A stretch of DNA of 12,054 bases from Bacteroidota bacterium (lineage in GTDB: Bacteria > Bacteroidota > Bacteroidia > CAILMK01). The stretch lies in NCBI GenBank assembly GCA_013287095.1, contig JABDEJ010000068.1, positions 1 to 12,054 of the forward strand. The letters run 5' to 3'. The first letter of the stretch is position 1. The number at the start of each line of letters is the position of its first letter. Positions 1 through 7,877 of the stretch are shown here, piece after piece. The translations under genes and the position numbers were made by a program. Below the pieces are notes generated by a model, which saw only the letters and a program-made list of their open reading frames with translations, was not told the origin of the DNA and searched no databases.

Positions 1-648
1 AAACATAGTGCTGAACCATTTTGGTTCAAGGCTCATCAGCCACATGAATACCATTACGCAAAAAGTTACCCCAAATAACGGCATAAACCATTCTGCAACA
101 CGCATTTGTTTAAAGTAATTCACCAGGCCGCCTTCTGTATCTTCTGCAATGGATGCCTTCCTGATTCTTTGACGTGCCCACCAGAATATTCCGAGAAGTG
201 CCATTGAAAATAGCACAAATGTCCAGAAATTCAATAGCGGTCTCTGATTCTTAAGAACAGAATTATTTAAGATTGCAGGGTCTTCCAGATGCAGCCATGA
301 ATAGAGGCTGTAGATACCATAATGTACCCCACCAATAGGGATCATTGAAACGATAAAAAGAACAGCAGTTGCCACGATTCCAACGATTATATAACCTGAC
401 ATAGCTTCAGGGATTCTTTTGATAACGGTTGGCCAGCTTGCTTTTGCAAGATATTTAATGGACATCCAGGCTACAGCAATTAAACTGAATGCCAGGAAAT
501 AAAAATTGCACAACAGGTAGTTAGCCCAAAAGCGTGTTGCTTCGCCTTTATCTACAAAAGAGCCAATGATAATCAGGAGCAGTCCAATGGCCCCTATACT
601 TATGAACAATGTTTTGGCTTTACTGGAAAAGTTGAATTTTTCGACCAT
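1..648 (-). CDS. actF: ActF, ACIII quinol-oxidoreductase membrane subunit (3' end cut by window edge)
   Basis: The minus-strand frame opens with ATG at 648 and stays open for 216 codons to the left edge, so roughly the first half of an ActF of about 400-470 residues is present. The product begins MVEKFNFSSKAKTLF. It shows about five hydrophobic helices, near residues 12-31, 41-66, 83-105, 138-158 and 190-206. Between helices 3 and 4 is a loop containing HYGIYSLYSWLH, and WARQRIRKAS follows helix 4. In ACIII, ActF is the second NrfD/PsrC-like subunit, paired with ActC in the inner membrane and proposed to help with proton movement. The call rests on this topology, the aromatic-rich loops and its place directly after actE (44 bp gap). 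No Shine-Dalgarno sequence is visible; the leader is AT-rich, as usual in Bacteroidota. A short inverted repeat (ATAGC/GCTAT) covers the start codon and is probably chance. Confidence 0.93.
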   Translation of the reverse strand, partial: MVEKFNFSSKAKTLFISIGAIGLLLIIIGSFVDKGEATRFWANYLLCNFYFLAFSLIAVAWMSIKYLAKASWPTVIKRIPEAMSGYIIVGIVATAVLFIVSMIPIGGVHYGIYSLYSWLHLEDPAILNNSVLKNQRPLLNFWTFVLFSMALLGIFWWARQRIRKASIAEDTEGGLVNYFKQMRVAEWFMPLFGVTFCVMVFMWLMSLEPKWFSTMF

Positions 649-692
649 AGCTAAGGCTATTATAATTTATGAATTCGCTTTTGAATTTGTTG

Positions 693-1454
693 TTAACTTT
701 TTACTTTCCTGGTTGTGTCAGCTGGTGTTTTTGCTTCTGTTCCTGCTGCTGCCGTCGTTGCCGGTGCAGAACCTGCCGCCGGGCCTTGGGCAGAAAGATA
801 TTTCACATAATGAATGATCTGCCAGCGCTGGGTTGGATTGATCATAGGTGCGTGAGAACCCATCAGGTTTTTACCATAAGTAACGGTCTGGTACATTTTG
901 CCTTCAGGTAGGGTTTTTATATAATCAGATGTATAAGCGCCCCAGGATGGTTTCGGGAATTTACCGCTTGCCATTACCGGGCCGTCACCATTACCAAGAT
1001 GGCCATGACAGTGCCAGCAATAGATATTGAAAAGCTTTTTGCCTTCTGCAAGGTTTTCAGGCGTATTAGGAACCGGATTCATCAAATTTTTTCCTGCTTC
1101 TTCGTACCCTTCGTTTGTATTTGGATACGGGTCAATATAATCAGCCTGTCCGCGTGCAACCGTTCCTTTTACAGGCAGCCACATATTCATGTTTTTGAAA
1201 TACCTGTTGAAAGGGTTCGCGTTAAAGTGATGATCATCATCATTATATTCTGTTTGTGCATCATAAGGGATAGAATGGTACATATCACCTTCAGGGGCAT
1301 ATTCATACCCTGCATCATTTGGGTCATAATGACCAGATCCGGGGCTCCTGTCATGACTAAGCCCGTACATAAATAGCCTGAGAATGAGATAGCATACCAG
1401 CAGCACAGCTACGCTGAATACGCTAAGGGTCATAATGGGATATATCTTTTTCAT
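693..1454 (-). CDS. actE: ActE, monoheme cytochrome c subunit of ACIII
   Basis: This 253-residue membrane-anchored cytochrome c accepts electrons from the ActA/ActB side of ACIII. One heme c site is seen: C146-W-H-C149-H150. The likely axial methionine is M198 in GKNLMGSHAPM (M204 is the alternative), and the closing helix RWQIIHYVKYL is typical of class I cytochromes. The N-terminus has a hydrophobic segment at residues 5-29. ActE is normally a lipoprotein, but here the only cysteine in the segment is C21 in LLVCYL, with valine before it, which is a poor lipobox. The segment may therefore act as an uncleaved anchor. The family-typical GYEYAPEGDMYHSIPYD and PVKGTVARG blocks follow at residues 49-65 and 94-102. 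An Asp/His/Asn-rich stretch lies at 71-80, and residues 224-253 form an Ala/Pro/Thr/Lys tail of low complexity. The ATG overlaps the actD stop by 4 bp (ATGA), suggesting translational coupling. Confidence 0.95.
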   Translation of the reverse strand: MKKIYPIMTLSVFSVAVLLVCYLILRLFMYGLSHDRSPGSGHYDPNDAGYEYAPEGDMYHSIPYDAQTEYNDDDHHFNANPFNRYFKNMNMWLPVKGTVARGQADYIDPYPNTNEGYEEAGKNLMNPVPNTPENLAEGKKLFNIYCWHCHGHLGNGDGPVMASGKFPKPSWGAYTSDYIKTLPEGKMYQTVTYGKNLMGSHAPMINPTQRWQIIHYVKYLSAQGPAAGSAPATTAAAGTEAKTPADTTRKVKS

Positions 1455-2026
1455 TTCGTGTTTCTCTTCAAAATTAATGGTACAGGCCCTGGGAAATTAT
1501 GTGAGATAAAGTCTTCGTTGCGAACTTCTACAACGCCATTTTTGCGCATGGTTTCTTTGATTTCTTCGCCACGGCTTGCATCTTCATATATCAATACAAA
1601 ACGGTCATCTGTTTGCCTAAGATCATATAATACCGGCTCTGCGCCAGGAAACATTCCGCTGATCCAGAAGAAAGTAAAGGTCATTCCCAATGCTGAAAAC
1701 AATACACTCCACTCAAATAAGATTGGAATAAAAGAAGTTAAAGGCCAGGTTGGCTTTCCACCAATATCTTCTGGCCAGTCAACCCGCATATCATAAGTCA
1801 TCATCGTCATAGCGCAAAGGAAACCAATGCAACCAAAAACGAATGCGGCCACAGCTAGGTTTGAGCGTTTCACGCCTAAAAGTTTTTCGATGCCGTGCAC
1901 GGGAAACGGGGTAAAGCAATCCAATACTTTGTATCCCTTTTCGTTTCCGTCCCGTATCGCACTTTTCAGCAAATCATCGTCCTCGAAAATGGCGACGATA
2001 GCGGGTGTTCTTTTTACTTTAATCAT
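1451..2026 (-). CDS. actD: ActD, two-helix membrane subunit of ACIII (DUF3341)
   Basis: The 191-residue product matches the DUF3341/ActD pattern. An N-terminal cytoplasmic part (residues 1-55) contains a ferredoxin-like fold signature ending CFTPFPVHGIEKLLGVKRS. A first transmembrane helix lies near 57-77, a loop carries DWPEDIGGKPTW, and a second helix lies near 97-122. The C-terminal part includes DDRFVLIYEDASR. In the known ACIII structures ActD sits in the membrane against ActC and ActF; it has no cofactor, and its catalytic role is unclear. No cysteine or histidine cofactor motif is present. The gene starts 42 bp after actC in an AT-rich spacer and overlaps actE by 4 bp. Length is normal for the family. 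Confidence 0.94.
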   Translation of the reverse strand: MIKVKRTPAIVAIFEDDDLLKSAIRDGNEKGYKVLDCFTPFPVHGIEKLLGVKRSNLAVAAFVFGCIGFLCAMTMMTYDMRVDWPEDIGGKPTWPLTSFIPILFEWSVLFSALGMTFTFFWISGMFPGAEPVLYDLRQTDDRFVLIYEDASRGEEIKETMRKNGVVEVRNEDFISHNFPGPVPLILKRNTK

Positions 2027-2068
2027 ACTATTTAATACTATGTATATAAATACTTAATAATAATCTAC

Positions 2069-3598
2069 TTATTCGTCTTCTCCACCGCCTTGTTCCAACG
2101 GATCCACAAAACCTTCTTCTCCCGGGTTTGAATCATGGGTAGCATATTTATGCCCGTTTCTGGCCTTATCAGCCATCACGAGGTCAAATGCCAGTTGTTG
2201 GTTATAATCCTGTCCACCGCGGCCAAAAATTGCTTCTACAGGTTTGCCGCCCCTGGTTGATTTCAAAATTGCTTTTTCTTCTGCAATTGCAATTACAGGA
2301 AGATATTTTGCAAACAGAAGAAAACAGGTAAAGAACAAACCGAAGGTCATCACATAGATGCTGATATCAACCCAGGTAGGGGAGAACATTGCCCATGAAG
2401 AAGGGAGGAAATCGCGGTGCAAGGCAACCACAATGATTACAAACCTCTCAAACCACATCCCGATATTGATAAAGATCGAAATAACCCAGATAAAGGCAGG
2501 GTTTCTACGAAGCTTACGAACCCAGAATACCTGTGGAATGATTGCATTGCAACCAAACATGAAGCACCAGGCCCATCCGTAAGGTCCAAAAACCCTGTTC
2601 ATAAATGCGAATTGCTCATAAGGATCTCCTGACCACCACGCGATAAAGAATTCTGTCAGATAGGCGATACCAACCAGCGAACCGGTAAGCACCACCACTT
2701 TACACATGGCTTCAAGGTGACCGATGGTGATGTATTTTTCAAGTCCCATTACTTTCCTGGCCACGATGAGAAGGGTCAATACCATCCCAAAACCGGAATA
2801 GATTGCCCCTGCAACGAAATAAGGTGGGAATATAGTAGTATGCCATGCCGGAATCAGCGAGGTGGCAAAGTCAAAACTTACAATAGAGTGAACGGACAAT
2901 ACAAGAGGGGTAGATACGCCTGCAAGTATCAAAGAAACCAATTCGAAACGGTTCCAGTGTTTTACAGCACCTGTCCATCCGAAACTGAAGAAGTTCAGAA
3001 CAAATTTTCTTAATTTTTTTGTGGAACGATCCCTTAGAGTTGCAAGGTCAGGGATAATACCAGTGTACCAGAATACCACTGATACGGTAAGATATGTACT
3101 GATCGCGAAAACATCCCAGAGAAGAGCCGAGTTAAAGTTTGGCCAGAGTGGGCCTAAATCGTTTGGTAAAGGAAGTACCCAGAAGCCATCCCATACACGA
3201 CCCATGTGCAATACCGGGTAAGAACCGGCGCAGAATACCGCGAAAATGGTCATTGCCTCAGCAGAACGGTTGATCGAGTTACGCCATTCCTGTCTGAATA
3301 TCAAAAGGATCGCTGATATAAGCGTACCTGCGTGACCAATACCGATCCACCATACAAAGTTGGTGATGTCCCAAGCCCAGCCGATGGTTTTATTCAAACC
3401 CCAGAGACCGATCCCTGTAAGGAAGAAATAAGTCAGCACACAGGCACCGACAATCAGAACCGTCAAAGAAAGTGAGAAAGCCATGTACCACCATTTGGTA
3501 GGCGCCGCCTCAGCCGGACCACAGATCTCATTGGAAATGGTCTTATAGTCTGTTTCTCCTACTATCCATGGATCTCGTATCGGGGATTCGTAATGCAT
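2069..3598 (-). CDS. actC: ActC, quinol-binding NrfD/PsrC-like membrane subunit of ACIII
   Basis: This 509-residue integral membrane protein of the NrfD/PsrC family is the main menaquinol-oxidising subunit of ACIII. It starts with the family-typical ESPIRDP and TNE/GPAE stretch before the first helix. I count ten hydrophobic helices, near residues 37-60, 77-100, 113-133, 158-181, 215-238, 256-280, 299-322, 339-360, 368-393 and 409-435. H131 (in YPVLHMGRVW) and D162 (in LLWDVF) sit where the quinol-site histidine and aspartate of ACIII are expected; this is inferred from position, not alignment. Residues 445-509 form a hydrophilic, acidic tail after the last helix. The ATG lies 23 bp after the actB stop, so the Fe-S partner and the quinol subunit are made from adjacent genes on one transcript. 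Nothing suggests a frameshift or truncation. Confidence 0.96.
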   Translation of the reverse strand: MHYESPIRDPWIVGETDYKTISNEICGPAEAAPTKWWYMAFSLSLTVLIVGACVLTYFFLTGIGLWGLNKTIGWAWDITNFVWWIGIGHAGTLISAILLIFRQEWRNSINRSAEAMTIFAVFCAGSYPVLHMGRVWDGFWVLPLPNDLGPLWPNFNSALLWDVFAISTYLTVSVVFWYTGIIPDLATLRDRSTKKLRKFVLNFFSFGWTGAVKHWNRFELVSLILAGVSTPLVLSVHSIVSFDFATSLIPAWHTTIFPPYFVAGAIYSGFGMVLTLLIVARKVMGLEKYITIGHLEAMCKVVVLTGSLVGIAYLTEFFIAWWSGDPYEQFAFMNRVFGPYGWAWCFMFGCNAIIPQVFWVRKLRRNPAFIWVISIFINIGMWFERFVIIVVALHRDFLPSSWAMFSPTWVDISIYVMTFGLFFTCFLLFAKYLPVIAIAEEKAILKSTRGGKPVEAIFGRGGQDYNQQLAFDLVMADKARNGHKYATHDSNPGEEGFVDPLEQGGGEDE

Positions 3599-3621
3599 CT
3601 GCGAATGAGTTTATTTTTGAA

Positions 3622-6600
3622 TTATGATAATTGTTCAGGTGTTGTTCTAACTTTCGATAAGTAAGTGATGTTCGGACGCACGTTGAGTTCCGTAAGGATA
3701 CCGTATCCACGTTTGTTAACCACCAGTTTACTGATTTCGCTTTCAGGATCGTTCATGTCTCCGAATACGATAGCATTTGCAGGACATGTCTGCTGACAAG
3801 CGGTTTTGATGTCGCCATCTTTCAATCCCCTGCGTTCTGTTTTGGCATTCAATTTTCCAGCCTGAATCCTTTGTACACAGAAAGAGCATTTTTCCATGAC
3901 CCCACGGGAACGTACCACCACATCAGGGTTCAGTACCATCCTCGCTAAAGGATCGGTCATGGTATAGTCGAATTTATCGTTTTCGAAATATTTGAACCAG
4001 TTGAAACGTCTTACTTTATAAGGACAGTTATTGGCGCAGTAACGTGTACCAACACATCTGTTATATACCTGCTGATTAAGACCTTCAGAACTGTGCGAAA
4101 TAGCATTTACCGGGCAAACCGTTTCGCATGGTGCGTTTGAACAATGCTGACAGGTTAGAGGCTGGAATACTACTTTGATATTTTCGTAATCAATTTTGCC
4201 ATCCCTATCCAGTTTATTGATGTCCTTTTCTTCATCGTGCATTTTGGGATCTTTTTCAGTGTCACCAAAAGCATAATAACGGTCAATGCGCATCCAGTGC
4301 ATTTCACGTCTGCGGCGAACTTCGTCTTTACCAACCACTGCCACATTGTTTTCAGCATTACAGCTTACCACGCAGGCATTGCAACCGGTACAGGCATTCA
4401 GGTCAATGGCCATACCCCAATGGTGACCTGGGAACCTATAGTCCTGCCACATACTCAGCAGTTTATGACCTTCGCCACGCTCATCTTCCGGCTGCCCAAA
4501 ATCATCATTGCCCATCCTGGCAACAGTAGTTTCGCGAACCAGGTCGCGGCTTTCCATGTGGTGGTGGGTTTGTGTGAATGCCAATGGATAAGTGCCGGTT
4601 TTTCCTGAAATGGTCACCGAAGCGCCATCATAGATCACACTATCACCATCAATTTTTGCAAAAGGATAAGCATTAGCCCCTTTTACTTCAGCCAATACTT
4701 TGCCGGCTTCTTTTGATATCGTCCTGCCATAACCGTAAGCAATGGCAACGGTATTATATCGTTGGCCTGGCTGGCGAACGATTGGAAGTGTTACTTTATA
4801 CCCATTGGCAGAAATCTCTACCGTATCTTCATCAGAAAGATTCTTTTCTTCTGCCCACTTAGGGGAAACAAGCGCATAATTATCCCAGCTTATTTTGCTG
4901 ATGGGATCCGGAACTTCCTGCAACCATGGGTTGTTGGCATCCTTTCCATCGCGGATAGATACCTTTTCATAAAGTACCAGTTCTATGCCTGAATTTGAAG
5001 ACGGTTTGATACGGCTGGCCGCTGCACTAATGCTAGACCAGTTTGCCGTAGCGATAGAAGCTGTTTTTGTAGCTCCAGTATTCATAAACCCTAATTCGAG
5101 TGCATGAACCCAGAAATCTTCAAATGTTTTATGTTCTGTCTGTTTTCCAAAATAATTCTCTTTCCAGAATGCCTGTAGATAATCGTAATAGGCCATCGGA
5201 GCATTGTTGACCATCGGTTTTTCCATCCATGTCAACAGGCTTTCCTGAGCCTGACGTGTTACGAATATTGGCTGGATCGTTGGTTGGGAAAGACTCACGT
5301 ATCCTTCTTTAGGCTGTGCATCTCCCCATGATTCGAGGAAGTGATTGTCAGGTGCCATATATTGGACCTGTTCGCCGGTTTCGTCAATACGATCACCAAA
5401 AGAAACAGTTAAACTGGTTTTCTTAACACCGTCATTGAATTTCTGTGCTTCAGGCCAGGTATAGGAAGGATTTACGCCCCAGATAAACAAGGCTCCCACT
5501 TTACCTGCATTCAGGTCATTTACCAATGCGATCATATCTTTGTCAGAACCTGTACGCTGGTAAGAAGGCGTTGCAAGATCAATAGTAGTACCAATATTGC
5601 CGAGCATACTATTAATAGAAGCCACGATCAATTGATGATCTATATTGTTCGAATCGCTGATAACGATTGATTTTCCTTTATTCGCCCAGAGTTGTTTGGC
5701 TGCTGCCTGCAGGGAATTGCCCATCAACTCGAGACTTGAACTTCCTGCTGATGGTTTGCCAGCCATTTCTGCAACATAATTGTGCAAACGGATCAGGGCA
5801 TCACCATATTGAGAAGGAGAAAGAACGCCACGAAGGTCAGCGTTAGACCCAGTCATTGAAAGCGTGCTTTCAAACTGGATATGGTATAAACCATTTTTCT
5901 TATTATCAGAACCCGGGTTGCGCGCTGCACTGTATTGTTTGGTGAATTCAACCGGTGAAAGCCAGGTACCAAGGAAATCGGCACCAAAACTTACCAATAC
6001 CTTTGCATCTTCTATTTTATAAGTCGGAAGAACTGCCAGTCCGAATGCCTGGTTGTTTGCTTCAATAAGAGCAGAGTAAGATACTGCATCATAAGAAACA
6101 TGCTTGGTGGTAGGGTATTTGGCTGTAAATTCTTTGATCAACGCCAGAGTAGAAGGACTGTTAACAGTTCCTGTCAATATCCTGATCTGTCCGCCTGAAG
6201 CCGCAACAGATTTTAATTTGGCCAAAACTTCTTTATCGAGATCAGCCCAGGCAATTTCTTTTTTGTCTTTGGTAGCAGAAGCCATACGGCCGCTGTCGTA
6301 TAAACTAAGTACAGTACCCTGACCTACAGAACAAACACCACCTCTTGAAAAAGGCGATTCAGCGTTTCCTTCGATTTTAATAGGACGACCCTCACGGGTT
6401 TTTACGATCAGGGAGCAGTTGGATGCGCAACCTGAACAGGTAGTGGCATAGTAGTTTGCAATTCCCGGATCAATTTCGACAGGTTTTATCAGGTAAGGAA
6501 TCACTTTCTTTACGGGTGTTTTGGTACATGCGGCCAGTAATGCTGCAGCCGAAACGCTGAAACCCATGTATTTCAAAAAGTCACGCCTATTAGCGGTAAG

Positions 6601-6735
6601 ACCCGTTTCGGACTCGCCGAGTACATTTCCCAAAGGAAGTTTTTCGGCAAACTCGTTATAGCGCTGTTTTTCGAAAGCCTCTTCCTTGTGAAGTTCGTCG
6701 AGACCCTTCCAGTATTGCGTATTGTTGTTTTCCAT
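3622..6735 (-). CDS. actB: ActB, Fe-S / molybdopterin-oxidoreductase-like subunit of ACIII
   Basis: This 1,037-residue fusion carries electrons from the quinol site towards the hemes. The N-terminus has the extended Tat signal of this group (YWKGLDEL at 8-15), twin arginines R50-R51 in NRRDFLKYMGF, a hydrophobic stretch, and the lipobox LAAC with C70. Export in folded form and lipid anchoring outside the cytoplasmic membrane are therefore expected. Residues about 90-720 resemble a molybdopterin oxidoreductase, a domain that binds no Mo cofactor in ACIII. It nevertheless keeps C100, C103, C107 and C135, spaced as in a classical [4Fe-4S] site. Residues about 765-1037 are a NrfC-like ferredoxin domain. 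Its cysteines are 782/785/788/792, 862/865/870/874, 894/900/904 and 950/953/980/984, which fits the three [4Fe-4S] and one [3Fe-4S] clusters known for ActB. The gene lies 40 bp after actA and 23 bp before actC. Confidence 0.97.
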   Translation of the reverse strand: MENNNTQYWKGLDELHKEEAFEKQRYNEFAEKLPLGNVLGESETGLTANRRDFLKYMGFSVSAAALLAACTKTPVKKVIPYLIKPVEIDPGIANYYATTCSGCASNCSLIVKTREGRPIKIEGNAESPFSRGGVCSVGQGTVLSLYDSGRMASATKDKKEIAWADLDKEVLAKLKSVAASGGQIRILTGTVNSPSTLALIKEFTAKYPTTKHVSYDAVSYSALIEANNQAFGLAVLPTYKIEDAKVLVSFGADFLGTWLSPVEFTKQYSAARNPGSDNKKNGLYHIQFESTLSMTGSNADLRGVLSPSQYGDALIRLHNYVAEMAGKPSAGSSSLELMGNSLQAAAKQLWANKGKSIVISDSNNIDHQLIVASINSMLGNIGTTIDLATPSYQRTGSDKDMIALVNDLNAGKVGALFIWGVNPSYTWPEAQKFNDGVKKTSLTVSFGDRIDETGEQVQYMAPDNHFLESWGDAQPKEGYVSLSQPTIQPIFVTRQAQESLLTWMEKPMVNNAPMAYYDYLQAFWKENYFGKQTEHKTFEDFWVHALELGFMNTGATKTASIATANWSSISAAASRIKPSSNSGIELVLYEKVSIRDGKDANNPWLQEVPDPISKISWDNYALVSPKWAEEKNLSDEDTVEISANGYKVTLPIVRQPGQRYNTVAIAYGYGRTISKEAGKVLAEVKGANAYPFAKIDGDSVIYDGASVTISGKTGTYPLAFTQTHHHMESRDLVRETTVARMGNDDFGQPEDERGEGHKLLSMWQDYRFPGHHWGMAIDLNACTGCNACVVSCNAENNVAVVGKDEVRRRREMHWMRIDRYYAFGDTEKDPKMHDEEKDINKLDRDGKIDYENIKVVFQPLTCQHCSNAPCETVCPVNAISHSSEGLNQQVYNRCVGTRYCANNCPYKVRRFNWFKYFENDKFDYTMTDPLARMVLNPDVVVRSRGVMEKCSFCVQRIQAGKLNAKTERRGLKDGDIKTACQQTCPANAIVFGDMNDPESEISKLVVNKRGYGILTELNVRPNITYLSKVRTTPEQLS

Positions 6736-6775
6736 TATAACCTGATTATATATCCCGGTTTAAACCTTTATATTA
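6736..6775 (-). repeat. Two short inverted repeats in the actA-actB spacer
   Basis: The 40 bp spacer holds the perfect 10 bp palindrome GGTTTAAACC at 6757-6766. Directly before the actB ATG is a second inverted repeat, TATAA/TTATA, with a 5 nt spacer (6736-6750). Neither is followed by a T-run, so they do not look like a terminator. They could give a weak mRNA structure at the actB start, or may be chance in AT-rich DNA. Confidence 0.3.
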
Positions 6776-7630
6776 TTAATAATGACATTTAGAACATTCT
6801 ACACCACCCAACTGAGCGATGGTAAAGTTCTTATGTTTTTTCGCAAAATCAAAAGTTGCGGTATAGTATGGGTTGCTGGCATCTACTTTGGTTTCCCTGT
6901 GACAGTTGATACACCATCCCATTTCAAGCGTTGATACTTGTTGTACCCTTTCCATTTCCTGAACCCTGCCGTGACAGTTTTCGCAGGCAAGTTTACCTGC
7001 ATTTACGTGTTGTGCATGTGAGAAGAAAACATGGTCGGGCAAATTGTGAATACGAACCCATTGAACAGGAGTGGGGTGGTTGCCGTACGTCCTGGTATCA
7101 GGATTGTAGTCCAGATATTTATAAATCTTTGCAATTTCTGTGGTTCCGTATTGAGGGCCGCTGGTCACAGCATCGTGACAATTCATACAAGTACTCAGAG
7201 ATGGAATGCTTGCATTTTTTGCTTTGTTGACACCTGTATGGCAATATTGGCATTGGATTCCATATTGACCGGCATGAAGTTTGTGATTGAATTTGATCGG
7301 TTGTTCCGGCGAGTAACCAACTTGTGTTCCCAGGTCCTGTGCCCTTTCATAGAGAAATACCACTGACCATATAGTGCCGATAAAAAGAATACCGAGAATT
7401 ATCAGGGTGAAATTAAGGTTTTCCACAGCCCATGCCCATTGACGGCCTAACCAACCTTGTCCGGAAGTTTGAGATTCAGGTTCTTTATTACTTTCAATTT
7501 CTTTTACCCTGCCCCTTACACTTATCAGCAACCATGCTACAAGAATCAAAAGACCCAAAAGAATGATCAGTACTATAACACTTATTTCGTAAGGAAGGCC
7601 GAAAAGCCCTTCATTGTTTCCAGCTACCAT
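6776..7630 (-). CDS. actA: ActA, pentaheme cytochrome c subunit of ACIII
   Basis: First gene of the operon; 284 residues. Five CxxCH heme c sites are visible: C127-C130-H131, C148-C151-H152, C216-C219-H220, C240-C243-H244 and C279-C282-H283. The last ends one residue before the stop codon. Extra histidines such as H116, H119, H205 and H208 could serve as distal ligands. Two hydrophobic helices precede the heme domain, near residues 14-37 and 73-94, joined by a polar linker, so the heme domain should face the periplasm while the protein stays membrane-bound. There is no cleavable signal peptide and no additional N-terminal cytochrome domain. The ATG start is secure because an in-frame TAA lies two codons upstream. 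In ACIII the ActA hemes form a wire between the ActB Fe-S clusters and ActE or the electron acceptor. Confidence 0.96.
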   Translation of the reverse strand: MVAGNNEGLFGLPYEISVIVLIILLGLLILVAWLLISVRGRVKEIESNKEPESQTSGQGWLGRQWAWAVENLNFTLIILGILFIGTIWSVVFLYERAQDLGTQVGYSPEQPIKFNHKLHAGQYGIQCQYCHTGVNKAKNASIPSLSTCMNCHDAVTSGPQYGTTEIAKIYKYLDYNPDTRTYGNHPTPVQWVRIHNLPDHVFFSHAQHVNAGKLACENCHGRVQEMERVQQVSTLEMGWCINCHRETKVDASNPYYTATFDFAKKHKNFTIAQLGGVECSKCHY

Positions 7631-7809
7631 GCTTTAGCTATTAATGAATTTTGAATATCTGTTTTAATTGAAGTTTCAGTTTTATCGGATACGGAAGGAT
7701 TATTGCTGACAAGACAATAGTCCTGATGATAGAAATTTTTAATTTGTCCGCAAACTGAACCTTTTACCTCTTTCACTGTTCTAATTCTGAAAGCAGGTAG
7801 ATAAAATAC

Positions 7810-7825
7810 CCGCTTAAAACAGCGG
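7810..7825 (-). other. Small hairpin at the predicted 5' end of the act transcript
   Basis: CCGCT (7810-7814) pairs with AGCGG (7821-7825) around a 6 nt loop. It sits directly beside the candidate -7 box, so an act transcript starting near 7820 would include only part of it, while one starting slightly further upstream would begin with the hairpin. It could stabilise the 5' end. Short arms keep confidence low. Confidence 0.25.
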
Positions 7826-7833
7826 CAAATTTA
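7826..7833 (-). promoter_or_regulatory. Candidate -7 box of the act operon promoter
   Basis: Read on the minus strand, this is TAAATTTG, a full match to the Bacteroidota -7 consensus TAnnTTTG. It is the only full match I saw in the actA upstream region. A TTTT-rich stretch near 7848-7855 lies at about the right distance for a -33 element but does not match TTTG well. Transcription would start near 7820, about 190 nt before the actA ATG. The call is an inference from consensus only. Confidence 0.35.
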
Positions 7834-7877
7834 GAAGATAATTCAGATTAAAACCTGTTTTGGATTAGCAAATATTA

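Noticed and set aside
566..911. Short plus-strand open frames over the actE/actF junction
   Set aside because: They are antisense to actE and actF, with cysteine- and leucine-rich nonsense composition and no family pattern.
2069..3598. ActC as NrfD or PsrC of a nitrite or polysulfide reductase
   Set aside because: Same fold, but neighbouring pentaheme ActA, ActD and ActE genes define ACIII.
3622..6735. ActB as a true molybdenum-dependent oxidoreductase
   Set aside because: The Tat/lipobox start, the fusion to a NrfC-like domain and the operon context all identify ActB, which is known to bind no Mo cofactor.
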